From Limanda limanda (Eukaryota; Chordata; Actinopteri; Pleuronectiformes; Pleuronectidae): DNA of 64,000 bases. The position numbers and the translations under genes are program-made. Every line of letters begins with the position of its first letter. Positions within the stretch are counted from its first letter, which is position 1. Positions 20,335 to 30,935 of this stretch are shown piece after piece. The notes beneath the pieces were generated by a model that was not told the origin of the DNA, searched no databases, and was given only the letters and a program-made list of their open reading frames with translations. The DNA lies in the NCBI RefSeq assembly GCF_963576545.1, contig NW_026870574.1, forward strand, positions 620,001 to 684,000, written 5' to 3'.

Positions 20335-20450
20335 AGGCTCAGCCATGAAGCAAAGCCTGCCAAAAATATATTCAACTCATGTTTGTTCCTCTCCACGGAA
20401 GTCTTTAGTAAAAGGCGAAAGACTTGTGCGTTATGAAGAGAAACCAGAGT
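20335..20450 (-). ncRNA. RNU5: U5 snRNA, copy U5-6
   Basis: Consensus. The distal promoter carries an expanded T run (GGCG followed by about ten T, near 20518-20530). Confidence 0.92.
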
Positions 20451-20755
20451 CAGCATGGCCCTGTGTTGAAGAGCAGCGGTGGAGCCTCTCGGTCACATTC
20501 ACCACCTTCACGGTAGGCGTTTTTTTTTTCCGCATGTCAGAGCCCAGTATGCAACATTCCCACCCCGCCCCCATCTGGCAACCAAAATTATACACGTCTT
20601 TATTAGCTCCTGCCCTGACTACTGTGATTGGCTTTTAAGCCTGTTTAAGCGATAGATCCCTGAACCACTTACATTGGGTCCAAATAGCTGACTCTGGTTT
20701 CTCACCAAGTCTCCCAGCAGGTCTTGAGTGTTTGCTTTTCTACAGGGTAAGAACA

Positions 20756-20944
20756 GAGTGCACCGTTCCCAGCGGCACTGCAATGCTAGGTCGATGCGTG
20801 GAGAGAAGGGAGCAAACTCCACATTTCTGCTCCTCTTGCCAAAAATCTGCTTAATATGTAGTCCCCATATAGAGGACATATCAGATATTAAACTGATAAG
20901 AACAGATACTACACTTGATCTTAGCCAAAAGGCCGAGAAGCGAT
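20756..20944 (-). ncRNA. RNU2: U2 snRNA, copy U2-7
   Basis: G.U-type stem IIa. AGCAAACTCC for AGCAAGCTCC in stem-loop III. Confidence 0.92.
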
Positions 20945-21119
20945 AATCCCCAAGTGTTGGATGTCCACGCCAGGCTCTTGGCACAAATCTCACTTGATAT
21001 GGTGCCACATTTGGAGGTGTGCATAACGATGGCTGCTGCTTATCACCTCCGCCCGAGCTCTCCTTTGTGGACGCTTGATTTCTGACCTAGACAGCTCTTT
21101 GACTTTTCACAATTTCAAA

Positions 21120-21235
21120 AGGCTCAGCCATGAAGCAAAGCCTGCCAAAAATATATTCAACTTATGTTTGTTCCTCTCCACGGAAGTCTTTAGTAAAAGG
21201 CGAAAGACTTGTGCGTTATGAAGAGAAACCAGAGT
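21120..21235 (-). ncRNA. RNU5: U5 snRNA, copy U5-7
   Basis: One base change between stem I and the Sm site (plus strand CAACTTATG for CAACTCATG). Confidence 0.92.
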
Positions 21236-21538
21236 CAGCATGGCCCTGTGTTGGAGAGCAGCGGTGGAGCCTCTCGGTCACATTCACCATCTTCACGGTA
21301 GGCCTTTTCTTTCCGCATGTCAGAGCCCAGTATGCAACATTCCCACCCCGCCCCCATCTGGCAACCAAAATTATACACGTCTTTATTAGCTCCTGCCCTG
21401 ACTACTGTGATTGGCTTTTAAGCCTGTTTAAGCGATAGATCCCTGAACCACTTACATTGGGTCCAAATAGCTGACTCTGGTTTCTCACCAAGTCTACCAG
21501 CAGGTCTTGAGTGTCTGCTTTTCTACAGGGTAAGAACA

Positions 21539-21727
21539 GAGTGCACCGTTCCCAGCGGCACTGCAATGCTAGGTCGATGCGTGGAGAGAAGGGAGCAAGC
21601 TCCACATTTCTGCTCCTCTTTCCAAAAATCTGCTTAATATGTAGTCCTCATATAGAGGACATATCAGATATTAAACTGATAAGAACAGATACTACACTTG
21701 ATCTTAGCCAAAAGGCCGAGAAGCAAT
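21539..21727 (-). ncRNA. RNU2: U2 snRNA, copy U2-8
   Basis: C3U and the TTTCC variant, consensus stem IIa. Same type as U2-13. Confidence 0.91.
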
Positions 21728-21902
21728 AATCCCCAAGTGTTGGATGTCCACGCCAGGCTCTTGGCACAAATCTCACTTGAGATGGTGCCACATTTGGAGG
21801 TGTGCATAACGATGGCTGCTGCTTATCACCTCCGCCCGAGCTCTCCTTTGTGGACGCTTGATTTCTGACCTAGACAGCTCTTTGACTTTTCACAATTTCA
21901 AA

Positions 21903-22018
21903 AGGCTCAGCCATGAAGCAAAGTCTACCAAAAATATATTCAACTCATGTTTGTTCCTCTCCACGGAAGTCTTTAGTAAAAGGCGAAAGACTTGTGCGTT
22001 ATGAAGAGAAACCAGAGT
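21903..22018 (-). ncRNA. RNU5: U5 snRNA, copy U5-8
   Basis: 3' hairpin variant AAGTCTACC (plus strand). Confidence 0.9.
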
Positions 22019-22295
22019 CAGCATGGCCCTGTGTTGGAGAGCAGCGGTGGAGCCTCTCGGTCACATTCACCACCTTCACGGTAGGCCTTTTCTTTCCGCA
22101 CGTCAGAGCCCAGTATGCAACATTCCCACCCCGCCCCCATCTGGCAACCAAAATTATACACGTCCTAATTAGTTCCTGCCCTGACTACTGTGATTGGCTT
22201 TTAAGCCTGTTTAAGCGATAGATCCCTGAACCACTTACATTGGGTCCAAATAGCTGACTCTGGTTTCTCACCAAGTCTCCCAGCAGGTCTTGAGT

Positions 22296-22310
22296 GTTTG
22301 CTTTTCTACA
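22296..22310 (-). terminator. U2 3' box-like element (reference unit)
   Basis: Minus-strand GTAGAAAAGCAAAC lies 12-26 nt after the U2 3' end. It resembles the vertebrate snRNA 3' box (GTTTN0-3AAARNNAGA), which directs 3' processing by Integrator. The same GAAAAG-CAAA core follows U5. Present in nearly every unit. Confidence 0.5.
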
Positions 22311-22321
22311 GGGTAAGAACA

Positions 22322-22510
22322 GAGTGCACCGTTCCCAGCGGCACTGCAATGCTAGGTCGATGCGTGGAGAGAAGGGAGCAAGCTCCACATTTCTGCTCCT
22401 CTTGCCAAAAATCTGCTTAATATGTAGTCCTCATATAGAGGACATATCAGATATTAAACTGATAAGAACAGATACTACACTTGATCTTAGCCAAAAGGCC
22501 GAGAAGCGAT
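22322..22510 (-). ncRNA. RNU2: U2 snRNA, copy U2-9 (consensus, reference description)
   Basis: U2 pairs with the intron branch site and with U6 in the spliceosome. Seen on the minus strand: 5' end AUCGCUUCUCGGCCUUUUGG, as in vertebrates; branch-point recognition GUAGUA at nt 33-38; stem IIa GUCCUC-UAUAU-GAGGAC; Sm site AUUUUUGG; stem-loop III GGAGCUUGCUCC; and stem-loop IV ending GGAACGGUGCACUC. The length of 189 nt compares with 188 in human U2. U5-9 lies 175 bp upstream and the next U5 about 303 bp downstream, all on the same strand. The promoter and 3' box are listed separately for this unit. Confidence 0.96.
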
Positions 22511-22550
22511 AATCCCCAAGTGTTGGATGTCCACGCCAGGCTCTTGGCAC

Positions 22551-22580
22551 AAATCTCACTTGAGATGGTGCCACATTTGG
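22551..22580 (-). promoter_or_regulatory. U2 proximal sequence element (putative, reference unit)
   Basis: Minus-strand CAAATGTGGCACCATCTC, about 41-70 bp upstream of U2 nt 1, lies where vertebrate snRNA genes have the PSE bound by SNAPc. The match to the known consensus is only partial. The ATCTC/ATATC/ATCAC position varies among units. No TATA box is seen, as expected for Pol II snRNA genes. Confidence 0.4.
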
Positions 22581-22660
22581 AGGTGTGCATAACGATGGCT
22601 GCTGCTTATCACCTCCGCCCGAGCTCTCCTTTGTGGACGCTTGATTTCTGACCTAGACAG

Positions 22661-22676
22661 CTCTTTGACTTTTCAC
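22661..22676 (-). terminator. U5 3' box-like element (reference unit)
   Basis: Minus-strand GTGAAAAGTCAAAGAG lies 10-25 nt after the U5 3' hairpin. It is a better fit to the 3' box consensus than the U2 one and shares its GAAAAG core. Confidence 0.55.
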
Positions 22677-22685
22677 AATTTCAAA

Positions 22686-22801
22686 AGGCTCAGCCATGAA
22701 GCAAAGTCTACCAAAAATATATTCAACTCATGTTTGTTCCTCTCCACGGAAGTCTTTAGTAAAAGGCGAAAGACTTGTGCGTTATGAAGAGAAACCAGAG
22801 T
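22686..22801 (-). ncRNA. RNU5: U5 snRNA, copy U5-9
   Basis: 3' hairpin variant AAGTCTACC (plus strand). Loop 1 and stem I are consensus. Confidence 0.9.
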
Positions 22802-22844
22802 CAGCATGGCCCTGTGTTGGAGAGCAGCGGTGGAGCCTCTCGGT

Positions 22845-22868
22845 CACATTCACCACCTTCACGGTAGG
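22845..22868 (-). promoter_or_regulatory. U5 proximal sequence element (putative, reference unit)
   Basis: Minus-strand CTACCGTGAAGGTGGTGAAT followed by GTG, at -44 to -67 from the U5 start. It follows the vertebrate PSE pattern (CTCACC, then NTNAC, ending in A-rich GTG), and its TGAATGTG end is like human U2. Position and sequence agree, so this is the stronger of the two PSE calls. Confidence 0.6.
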
Positions 22869-22896
22869 CCTTTTCTTTCCGCATGTCAGAGCCCAG

Positions 22897-22923
22897 TATG
22901 CAACATTCCCACCCCGCCCCCAT
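22897..22923 (-). promoter_or_regulatory. U5 distal element: Staf-like site and GC box (putative, reference unit)
   Basis: Plus strand TATGCAACATTCCCACC followed by CCGCCCCC. ATTCCCA is the core of Staf/ZNF143 sites, TATGCAAC resembles an octamer, and CCCCGCCCCC is an Sp1-type GC box. It lies 96-122 bp upstream of U5, closer than the usual 200-250 bp. An ATTGG (inverted CCAAT) is present at 22976-22980. Confidence 0.35.
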
Positions 22924-23035
22924 CTGGCAACCAAAATTATACACGTCCTAATTAGTTCCTGCCCTGACTACTGTGATTGGCTTTTAAGCCTGTTTAAGCG
23001 ATAGATCCCTGAACCACTTACATTGGGTCCAAATA

Positions 23036-23052
23036 GCTGACTCTGGTTTCTC
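23036..23052 (+). repeat. 17-bp inverted copy of the U5 5' end (reference unit)
   Basis: GCTGACTCTGGTTTCTC on the plus strand is an exact copy, in opposite orientation, of the U5 start region at 22789-22805 (minus strand). The arms are 230 bp apart and flank the U5 promoter. It recurs in most units. Confidence 0.85.
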
Positions 23053-23104
23053 ACCAAGTCTCCCAGCAGGTCTTGAGTGTTTGCTTTTCTACAGGGTAAG
23101 AACA

Positions 23105-23293
23105 GAGTGCACCGTTCCCAGCGGCACTGCAATGCTAGGTCGATGCGTGGAGAGAAGGGAGCAAGCTCCACATTTCTGCTCCTCTTGCCAAAAATCTGCT
23201 TAATATGTAGTCCCCATATAGAGGACATATCAGATATTAAACTGATAAGAACAGATACTACACTTGATCTTAGCCAAAAGGCCGAGAAGCGAT
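23105..23293 (-). ncRNA. RNU2: U2 snRNA, copy U2-10
   Basis: G.U-type stem IIa. Otherwise consensus. Confidence 0.93.
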
Positions 23294-23468
23294 AATCCCC
23301 AAGTGTTGGATGTCCACGCCAGGCTCTTGGCACAAATCTCACTTGATATGGTGCCACATTTGGAGGTGTGCATAACGATGGCTGCTGCTTATCACCTACG
23401 CCCGAGCTCTCCTTTGTGGACGCTTGATTTCTGACCTAGACAGCTCTTTGACTTTTCACAATTTCAAA

Positions 23469-23584
23469 AGGCTCAGCCATGAAGCAAAGCCTGCCAAAAA
23501 TATATTCAACTCATGTTTGTTCCTCTCCACGGAAGTCTTTAGTAAAAGGCGAAAGACTTGTGCGTTATGAAGAGAAACCAGAGT
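23469..23584 (-). ncRNA. RNU5: U5 snRNA, copy U5-10
   Basis: Consensus. Confidence 0.92.
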
Positions 23585-23887
23585 CAGCATGGCCCTGTGT
23601 TGGAGAGCAGCGGTGGAGCCTCTCGGTCACATTCACCATCTTCACGGTAGGCCTTTTCTTTCCGCATGTCAGAGCCCAGTATGCAACATTCCCACCCCGC
23701 CCCCATCTGGCAACCAAAATTATACACGTCTTTATTAGCTCCTGCCCTGACTACTGTGATTGGCTTTTAAGCCTGTTTAAGCGATAGATCCCTGAACCAC
23801 TTACATTGGGTCCAAATAGCTGACTCTGGTTTCTCAACAAGTCTCCCAGCAGGTCTTGACTGTTTGCTTTTCTACAGGGTAAGAACA

Positions 23888-24076
23888 GAGTGCACCGTTC
23901 CCAGCGGCACTGCAATGCTAGGTCGATGCGTGGAGAGAAGGGAGCAAGCTCCACATTTCTGCTCCTCTTGCCAAAAATCTGCTTAATATGTAGTCCTCAC
24001 ATAGAGGACATATCAGATATTAAACTGATAAGAACAGATACTACACTTGATCTTAGCCAAAAGGCCGAGAAGCGAT
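23888..24076 (-). ncRNA. RNU2: U2 snRNA, copy U2-11
   Basis: Loop-type stem IIa (CCTCACATAGAGG on the plus strand). Confidence 0.93.
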
Positions 24077-24251
24077 AATCCCCAAGTGTTGGATGTCCAC
24101 GCCAGGCTCTTGGCACAAATCTCACTTGATATGGTGCCACATTTGGAGGTGTGCATAACGATGGCTGCTGCTTATCACCTCCGCCCGAGCTCTCCTTTGT
24201 GGACGCTTGATTTCTGACCTAGACAGCTCTTTGACTTTTCACAATTTCAAA

Positions 24252-24367
24252 AGGCTCAGCCATGAAGCAAAGCCTGCCAAAAATATATTCAACTCATGTT
24301 TGTTCCTCTCCACGGAAGTCTTTAGTAAAAGGCGAAAGACTTGTGCGTTATGAAGAGAAACCAGAGT
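24252..24367 (-). ncRNA. RNU5: U5 snRNA, copy U5-11
   Basis: Consensus. Expanded T run in the distal promoter near 24435-24447, as for U5-6. Confidence 0.92.
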
Positions 24368-24672
24368 CAGCATGGCCCTGTGTTGGAGAGCAGCGGTGGA
24401 GCCTCTCGGTCACATTCACCACCTTCACGGTAGGCGTTTTTTTTTTCCGCATGTCAGAGCCCAGTATGCAACATTCCCACCCCGCCCCCATCTGGCAACC
24501 AAAATTATACACGTCTTTATTAGCTCCTGCCCTGACTACTGTGATTGGCTTTTAAGCCTGTTTAAGCGATAGATCCCTGAACCACTTACATTGGGTCCAA
24601 ATAGCTGACTCTGGTTTCTCACCAAGTCTCCCAGCAGGTCTTGAGTGTTTGCTTTTCTACAGGGTAAGAACA

Positions 24673-24861
24673 GAGTGCACCGTTCCCAGCGGCACTGCAA
24701 TGCTAGGTCGATGCGTGGAGAGAAGGGAGCAAGCTCCACATTTCTGCTCCTCTTGCCAAAAATCTGCTTAATATGTAGTCCCCATATAGAGGACATATCA
24801 GATATTAAACTGATAAGAACAGATACTACACTTGATCTTAGCCAAAAGGCCGAGAAGCGAT
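24673..24861 (-). ncRNA. RNU2: U2 snRNA, copy U2-12
   Basis: G.U-type stem IIa. Confidence 0.93.
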
Positions 24862-25036
24862 AATCCCCAAGTGTTGGATGTCCACGCCAGGCTCTTGGCA
24901 CAAATCTCACTTGATATGGTGCCACATTTGGAGGTGTGCATAACGATGGCTGCTGCTTATCACCTCCGCCCGAGCTCTCCTTTGTGGACGCTTGATTTCT
25001 GACCTAGACAGCTCTTTGACTTTTCACAATTTCAAA

Positions 25037-25152
25037 AGGCTCAGCCATGAAGCAAAGCCTGCCAAAAATATATTCAACTTATGTTTGTTCCTCTCCACGG
25101 AAGTCTTTAGTAAAAGGCGAAAGACTTGTGCGTTATGAAGAGAAACCAGAGT
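25037..25152 (-). ncRNA. RNU5: U5 snRNA, copy U5-12
   Basis: CAACTTATG variant, as in U5-7. Confidence 0.92.
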
Positions 25153-25455
25153 CAGCATGGCCCTGTGTTGGAGAGCAGCGGTGGAGCCTCTCGGTCACAT
25201 TCACCATCTTCACGGTAGGCCTTTTCTTTCCGCATGTCAGAGCCCAGTATGCAACATTCCCACCCCGCCCCCATCTGGCAACCAAAATTATACACGTCTT
25301 TATTAGCTCCTGCCCTGACTACTGTGATTGGCTTTTAAGCCTGTTTAAGCGATAGATCCCTGAACCACTTACATTGGGTCCAAATAGCTGACTCTGGTTT
25401 CTCACCAAGTCTACCAGCAGGTCTTGAGTGTCTGCTTTTCTACAGGGTAAGAACA

Positions 25456-25644
25456 GAGTGCACCGTTCCCAGCGGCACTGCAATGCTAGGTCGATGCGTG
25501 GAGAGAAGGGAGCAAGCTCCACATTTCTGCTCCTCTTTCCAAAAATCTGCTTAATATGTAGTCCTCATATAGAGGACATATCAGATATTAAACTGATAAG
25601 AACAGATACTACACTTGATCTTAGCCAAAAGGCCGAGAAGCAAT
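25456..25644 (-). ncRNA. RNU2: U2 snRNA, copy U2-13
   Basis: C3U and TTTCC variant. Confidence 0.91.
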
Positions 25645-25819
25645 AATCCCCAAGTGTTGGATGTCCACGCCAGGCTCTTGGCACAAATCTCACTTGAGAT
25701 GGTGCCACATTTGGAGGTGTGCATAACGATGGCTGCTGCTTATCACCTCCGCCCGAGCTCTCCTTTGTGGACGCTTGATTTCTGACCTAGACAGCTCTTT
25801 GACTTTTCACAATTTCAAA

Positions 25820-25935
25820 AGGCTCAGCCATGAAGCAAAGTCTACCAAAAATATATTCAACTCATGTTTGTTCCTCTCCACGGAAGTCTTTAGTAAAAGG
25901 CGAAAGACTTGTGCGTTATGAAGAGAAACCAGAGT
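25820..25935 (-). ncRNA. RNU5: U5 snRNA, copy U5-13
   Basis: 3' hairpin variant AAGTCTACC. Confidence 0.9.
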
Positions 25936-26238
25936 CAGCATGGCCCTGTGTTGGAGAGCAGCGGTGGAGCCTCTCGGTCACATTCACCATCTTCACGGTA
26001 GGCCTTTTCTTTCCGCATGTCAGAGCCCAGTATGCAACATTCCCACCCCGCCCCCATCTGGCAACCAAAATTATACACGTCTTTATTAGCTCCTGCCCTG
26101 ACTACTGTGATTGGCTTTTAAGCCTGTTTAAGCGATAGATCCCTGAACCACTTACATTGGGTCCAAATAGCTGACTCTGGTTTCTCAACAAGTCTCCCAG
26201 CAGGTCTTGACTGTTTGCTTTTCTACAGGGTAAGAACA

Positions 26239-26427
26239 GAGTGCACCGTTCCCAGCGGCACTGCAATGCTAGGTCGATGCGTGGAGAGAAGGGAGCAAGC
26301 TCCACATTTCTGCTCCTCTTGCCAAAAATCTGCTTAATATGTAGTCCTCACATAGAGGACATATCAGATATTAAACTGATAAGAACAGATACTACACTTG
26401 ATCTTAGCCAAAAGGCCGAGAAGCGAT
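26239..26427 (-). ncRNA. RNU2: U2 snRNA, copy U2-14
   Basis: Loop-type stem IIa. Confidence 0.93.
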
Positions 26428-26602
26428 AATCCCCAAGTGTTGGATGTCCACGCCAGGCTCTTGGCACAAATCTCACTTGAGATGGTGCCACATTTGGAGG
26501 TGTGCATAACGATGGCTGCTGCTTATCACCTCCGCCCGAGCTCTCCTTTGTGGACGCTTGATTTCTGACCTAGACAGCTCTTTGACTTTTCACAATTTCA
26601 AA

Positions 26603-26718
26603 AGGCTCAGCCATGAAGCAAAGCCTGCCAAAAATATATTCAACTCATGTTTGTTCCTCTCCACGGAAGTCTTTAGTAAAAGGCGAAAGACTTGTGCGTT
26701 ATGAAGAGAAACCAGAGT
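26603..26718 (-). ncRNA. RNU5: U5 snRNA, copy U5-14
   Basis: Consensus. Confidence 0.92.
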
Positions 26719-27021
26719 CAGCATGGCCCTGTGTTGGAGAGCAGCGGTGGAGCCTCTCGGTCACATTCACCACCTTCACGGTAGGCCTTTTCTTTCCGCA
26801 TGTCAGAGCCCAGTATGCAACATTCCCACCCCGCCCCCATCTGGCAACCAAAATTATACACGTCTTTATTAGCTCCTGCCCTGACTACTGTGATTGGCTT
26901 TTAAGCCTGTTTAAGCGATAGATCCCTGAACCACTTACATTGGGTCCAAATAGCTGACTCTGGTTTCTCACCAAGTCTCCCAGCAGGTCTTGAGTGTTTG
27001 CTTTTCTACAGGGTAAGAACA

Positions 27022-27210
27022 GAGTGCACCGTTCCCAGCGGCACTGCAATGCTAGGTCGATGCGTGGAGAGAAGGGAGCAAGCTCCACATTTCTGCTCCT
27101 CTTGCCAAAAATCTGCTTAATATGTAGTCCCCATATAGAGGACATATCAGATATTAAACTGATAAGAACAGATACTACACTTGATCTTAGCCAAAAGGCC
27201 GAGAAGCGAT
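27022..27210 (-). ncRNA. RNU2: U2 snRNA, copy U2-15
   Basis: G.U-type stem IIa. Confidence 0.93.
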
Positions 27211-27385
27211 AATCCCCAAGTGTTGGATGTCCACGCCAGGCTCTTGGCACAAATCTCACTTGATATGGTGCCACATTTGGAGGTGTGCATAACGATGGCT
27301 GCTGCTTATCACCTCCGCCCGAGCTCTCCTTTGTGGACGCTTGATTTCTGACCTAGACAGCTCTTTGACTTTTCACAATTTCAAA

Positions 27386-27501
27386 AGGCTCAGCCATGAA
27401 GCAAAGCCTGCCAAAAATATATTCAACTCATGTTTGTTCCTCTCCACGGAAGTCTTTAGTAAAAGGCGAAAGACTTGTGCGTTATGAAGAGAAACCAGAG
27501 T
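27386..27501 (-). ncRNA. RNU5: U5 snRNA, copy U5-15
   Basis: Consensus. Confidence 0.92.
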
Positions 27502-27804
27502 CAGCATGGCCCTGTGTTGGAGAGCAGCGGTGGAGCCTCTCGGTCACATTCACCACCTTTACGGTAGGCCTTTTCTTTCCGCATGTCAGAGCCCAGTATG
27601 CAACATTCCCACCCCGCCCCCATTTGGCAACCAAAATTATACACGTCTTTATTAGCTCCTGCCCTGACTACTGTGATTGGCTTTTAAGCCTGTTTAAGCG
27701 ATTGATCCCTGAACCACTTACATTGGGTCCAAATAGCTGACTCTGGTTTCTCACCAAGTCTCCCAGCAGGTCTTGAGTGTTTGCTTTTCTACAGGGTAAG
27801 AACA

Positions 27805-27993
27805 GAGTGCACCGTTCCCAGCGGCACTGCAATGCTAGGTCGATGCGTGGAGAGAAGGAAGGAAGCTCCACATTTCTGCTCCTCTTGCCAAAAATCTGCT
27901 TAATATGTAGTCCTCATATAGAGGACATATCAGATATTAAACTGATAAGAACATATACTACACTTGATCTTAGCCAAAAGGCCGAGAAGCGAT
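27805..27993 (-). ncRNA. RNU2: U2 snRNA, copy U2-16 (altered stem III, C40A)
   Basis: Plus-strand GGAAGGAAGC replaces GGGAGCAAGC, which breaks the GGAGC/GCUCC pairing of stem-loop III. C40A (ACATATAC for ACAGATAC) lies two bases from the branch-point recognition sequence. Possibly a pseudogene. Confidence 0.85.
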
Positions 27994-28168
27994 AATCCCC
28001 AAGTGTTGGATGTCCACGCGAGGCTCTTGGCACAAATCTCACTTGATATGGTGCCACATTTGGAGGTGTGCATAACGATGGCTGCTGCTTATCACCTCCG
28101 CCCGAGCTCTCCTTTGTGGACGCTTGATTTCTGACCTAGACAGCTCTTTGACTTTTCACAATTTCAAA

Positions 28169-28284
28169 AGGCTCAGCCATGAAGCAAAGCCTGCCAAAAA
28201 TATATTCAACTCATGTTTGTTCCTCTCCACGGAAGTCTTTAGTAAAAGGCGAAAGACTTGTGCGTTATGAAGAGAAACCAGAGT
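28169..28284 (-). ncRNA. RNU5: U5 snRNA, copy U5-16
   Basis: Consensus. Confidence 0.92.
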
Positions 28285-28587
28285 CAGCATGGCCCTGTGT
28301 TGGAGAGCAGCGGTGGAGCCTCTCGGTCACATTCACCACCTTCACGGTAGGCCTTTTCTTTCCGCATGTCAGAGCCCAGTATGCAACATTCCCACCCCGC
28401 CCCCATCTGGCAACCAAAATTATACACGTCTTTATTAGCTCCTGCCCTGACTACTGTGATTGGCTTTTAAGCCTGTTTAAGCGATAGATCCCTGAACCAC
28501 TTACATTGGGTCCAAATAGCTGACTCTGGTTTCTCAACAAGTCTCCCAGCAGGTCTTGACTGTTTGCTTTTCTACAGGGTAAGAACA

Positions 28588-28776
28588 GAGTGCACCGTTC
28601 CCAGCGGCACTGCAATGCTAGGTCGATGCGTGGAGAGAAGGGAGCAAGCTCCACATTTCTGCTCCTCTTGCCAAAAATCTGCTTAATATGTAGTCCTCAC
28701 ATAGAGGACATATCAGATATTAAACTGATAAGAACAGATACTACACTTGATCTTAGCCAAAAGGCCGAGAAGCGAT
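28588..28776 (-). ncRNA. RNU2: U2 snRNA, copy U2-17
   Basis: Loop-type stem IIa. Confidence 0.93.
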
Positions 28777-28951
28777 AATCCCCAAGTGTTGGATGTCCAC
28801 GCCAGGCTCTTGGCACAAATCTCACTTGAGATGGTGCCACATTTGGAGGTGTGCATAACGATGGCTGCTGCTTATCACCTCCGCCCGAGCTCTCCTTTGT
28901 GGACGCTTGATTTCTGACCTAGACAGCTCTTTGACTTTTCACAATTTCAAA

Positions 28952-29067
28952 AGGCTCAGCCATGAAGCAAAGCCTGCCAAAAATATATTCAACTCATGTT
29001 TGTTCCTCTCCACGGAAGTCTTTAGTAAAAGGCGAAAGACTTGTGCGTTATGAAGAGAAACCAGAGT
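28952..29067 (-). ncRNA. RNU5: U5 snRNA, copy U5-17
   Basis: Consensus. Confidence 0.92.
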
Positions 29068-29370
29068 CAGCATGGCCCTGTGTTGGAGAGCAGCGGTGGA
29101 GCCTCTCGGTCACATTCACCACCTTCACGGTAGGCCTTTTCTTTCCGCATGTCAGAGCCCAGTATGCAACATTCCCACCCCGCCCCCATCTGGCAACCAA
29201 AATTATACACGTCTTTATTAGCTCCTGCCCTGACTACTGTGATTGGCTTTTAAGCCTGTTTAAGCGATAGATCCCTGAACCACTTACATTGGGTCCAAAT
29301 AACTGACTCTGGTTTCTCACCAAGTCTCCCAGCAGGTCTTGAGTGTTTGCTTTTCTACAGGGTAAGAACA

Positions 29371-29559
29371 GAGTGCACCGTTCCCAGCGGCACTGCAATG
29401 CTAGGTCGATGCGTGGAGAGAAGGGAGCAAGCTCCACATTTCTGCTCCTCTTGCCAAAAATCTGCTTAATATGTAGTCCTCATATAGAGGACATATCAGA
29501 TATTAAACTGATAAGAACAGATACTACTCTTGATCTTAGCCAAAAGGCCGAGAAGCGAT
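29371..29559 (-). ncRNA. RNU2: U2 snRNA, copy U2-18
   Basis: U32A, the base just before GUAGUA (plus strand TACTACTCTTG). Shared with U2-51. Confidence 0.9.
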
Positions 29560-29733
29560 AATCCCCAAGTGTTGGATGTCCACGCCAGGCTCTTGGCACA
29601 AATCTCACTTTATATGGTGCCACATTTGGAGGTGTGCATAACGATGGCTGCTGCTTATCACCTCCGCCCGAGCTCTCCTTTGTGGACGCTTGATTTCTGA
29701 CCTAGACAGCTCTTTGACTTTTCACAATTTCAA

Positions 29734-29849
29734 AGGCTCAGCCATGAAGCAAAGCCTGCCAAAAATATATTCAACTCATGTTTGTTCCTCTCCACGGAAG
29801 TCTTTAGTAAAAGGCGAAAGACTTGTGCGTTATGAAGAGAAACCAGAGT
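29734..29849 (-). ncRNA. RNU5: U5 snRNA, copy U5-18
   Basis: Consensus gene. One A is missing just past its 3' end (CAAAGGCT for CAAAAGGCT), which makes this unit 782 bp. Confidence 0.92.
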
Positions 29850-30152
29850 CAGCATGGCCCTGTGTTGGAGAGCAGCGGTGGAGACTCTCGGTCACATTCA
29901 CCACCTTCACGGTAGGCCTTTTCTTTCTGCATGTCAGAGCCCAGTATGCAACATTCCCACCCCGCCCCCATTTGGCAACCAAAATTATACACGTCTTTAT
30001 TAGCTCCTGCCCTGACTACTGTGATTGGCTTTTAAGCCTGTTTAAGCGATAGATCCCTGAACCACTTACATTGGGTCCAAATAGCTGACTCTGGTTTCTC
30101 ACCAAGTCTCCCAGCAGGTCTTGAGTGTTTGCTTTTCTACAGGGTAAGAACA

Positions 30153-30341
30153 GAGTGCACCGTTCCCAGCGGCACTGCAATGCTAGGTCGATGCGTGGAG
30201 AGAAGGGAGCAAGCTCCACATTTCTGCTCCTCTTGCCAAAAATCTGCTTAATATGTAGTCCTCATATAGAGGACATATCAGATATTAAACTGATAAGAAC
30301 AGATACTACACTTGATCTTAGCCAAAAGGCCGAGAAGCGAT
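30153..30341 (-). ncRNA. RNU2: U2 snRNA, copy U2-19
   Basis: Consensus. Confidence 0.94.
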
Positions 30342-30516
30342 AATCCCCAAGTGTTGGATGTCCACGCCAGGCTCTTGGCACAAATCTCACTTGATATGGT
30401 GCCACATTTGGAGGTGTGCATAACGATGGCTGCTGCTTATCACCTCCGCCCGAGCTCTCCTTTGTGGACGCTTGATTTCTGACCTAGACAGCTCTTTGAC
30501 TTTTCACAATTTCAAA

Positions 30517-30632
30517 AGGCTCAGCCATGAAGCAAAGCCTGCCAAAAATATATTCAACTCATGTTTGTTCCTCTCCACGAAAGTCTTTAGTAAAAGGCGA
30601 AAGACTTGTGCGTTATGAAGAGAAACCAGAGT
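30517..30632 (-). ncRNA. RNU5: U5 snRNA, copy U5-19
   Basis: CCACGAAAG for CCACGGAAG (plus strand), a change 3' of stem I. Shared with U5-36 and U5-52. Confidence 0.91.
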
Positions 30633-30935
30633 CAGCATGGCCCTGTGTTGGAGAGCAGCGGTGGAGACTCTCGGTCACATTCACCACCTTCACGGTAGGC
30701 CTTTTCTTTCCGCATGTCAGAGCCCAGTATGCAACATTCCCACCCCGCCCCCATCTGGCAACCAAAATTATACACGTCTTTATTAGCTCCTGCCCTGACT
30801 ACTGTGATTGGCTTTTAAGCCTGTTTAAGCGATAGATCCCTGAACCACTTACATTGGGTTCAAATAGCTGACTCTGGTTTCTCACCAAGTCTCCCAGCAG
30901 GTCTTGAGTGTTTGCTTTTCTACAGGGTAAGAACA

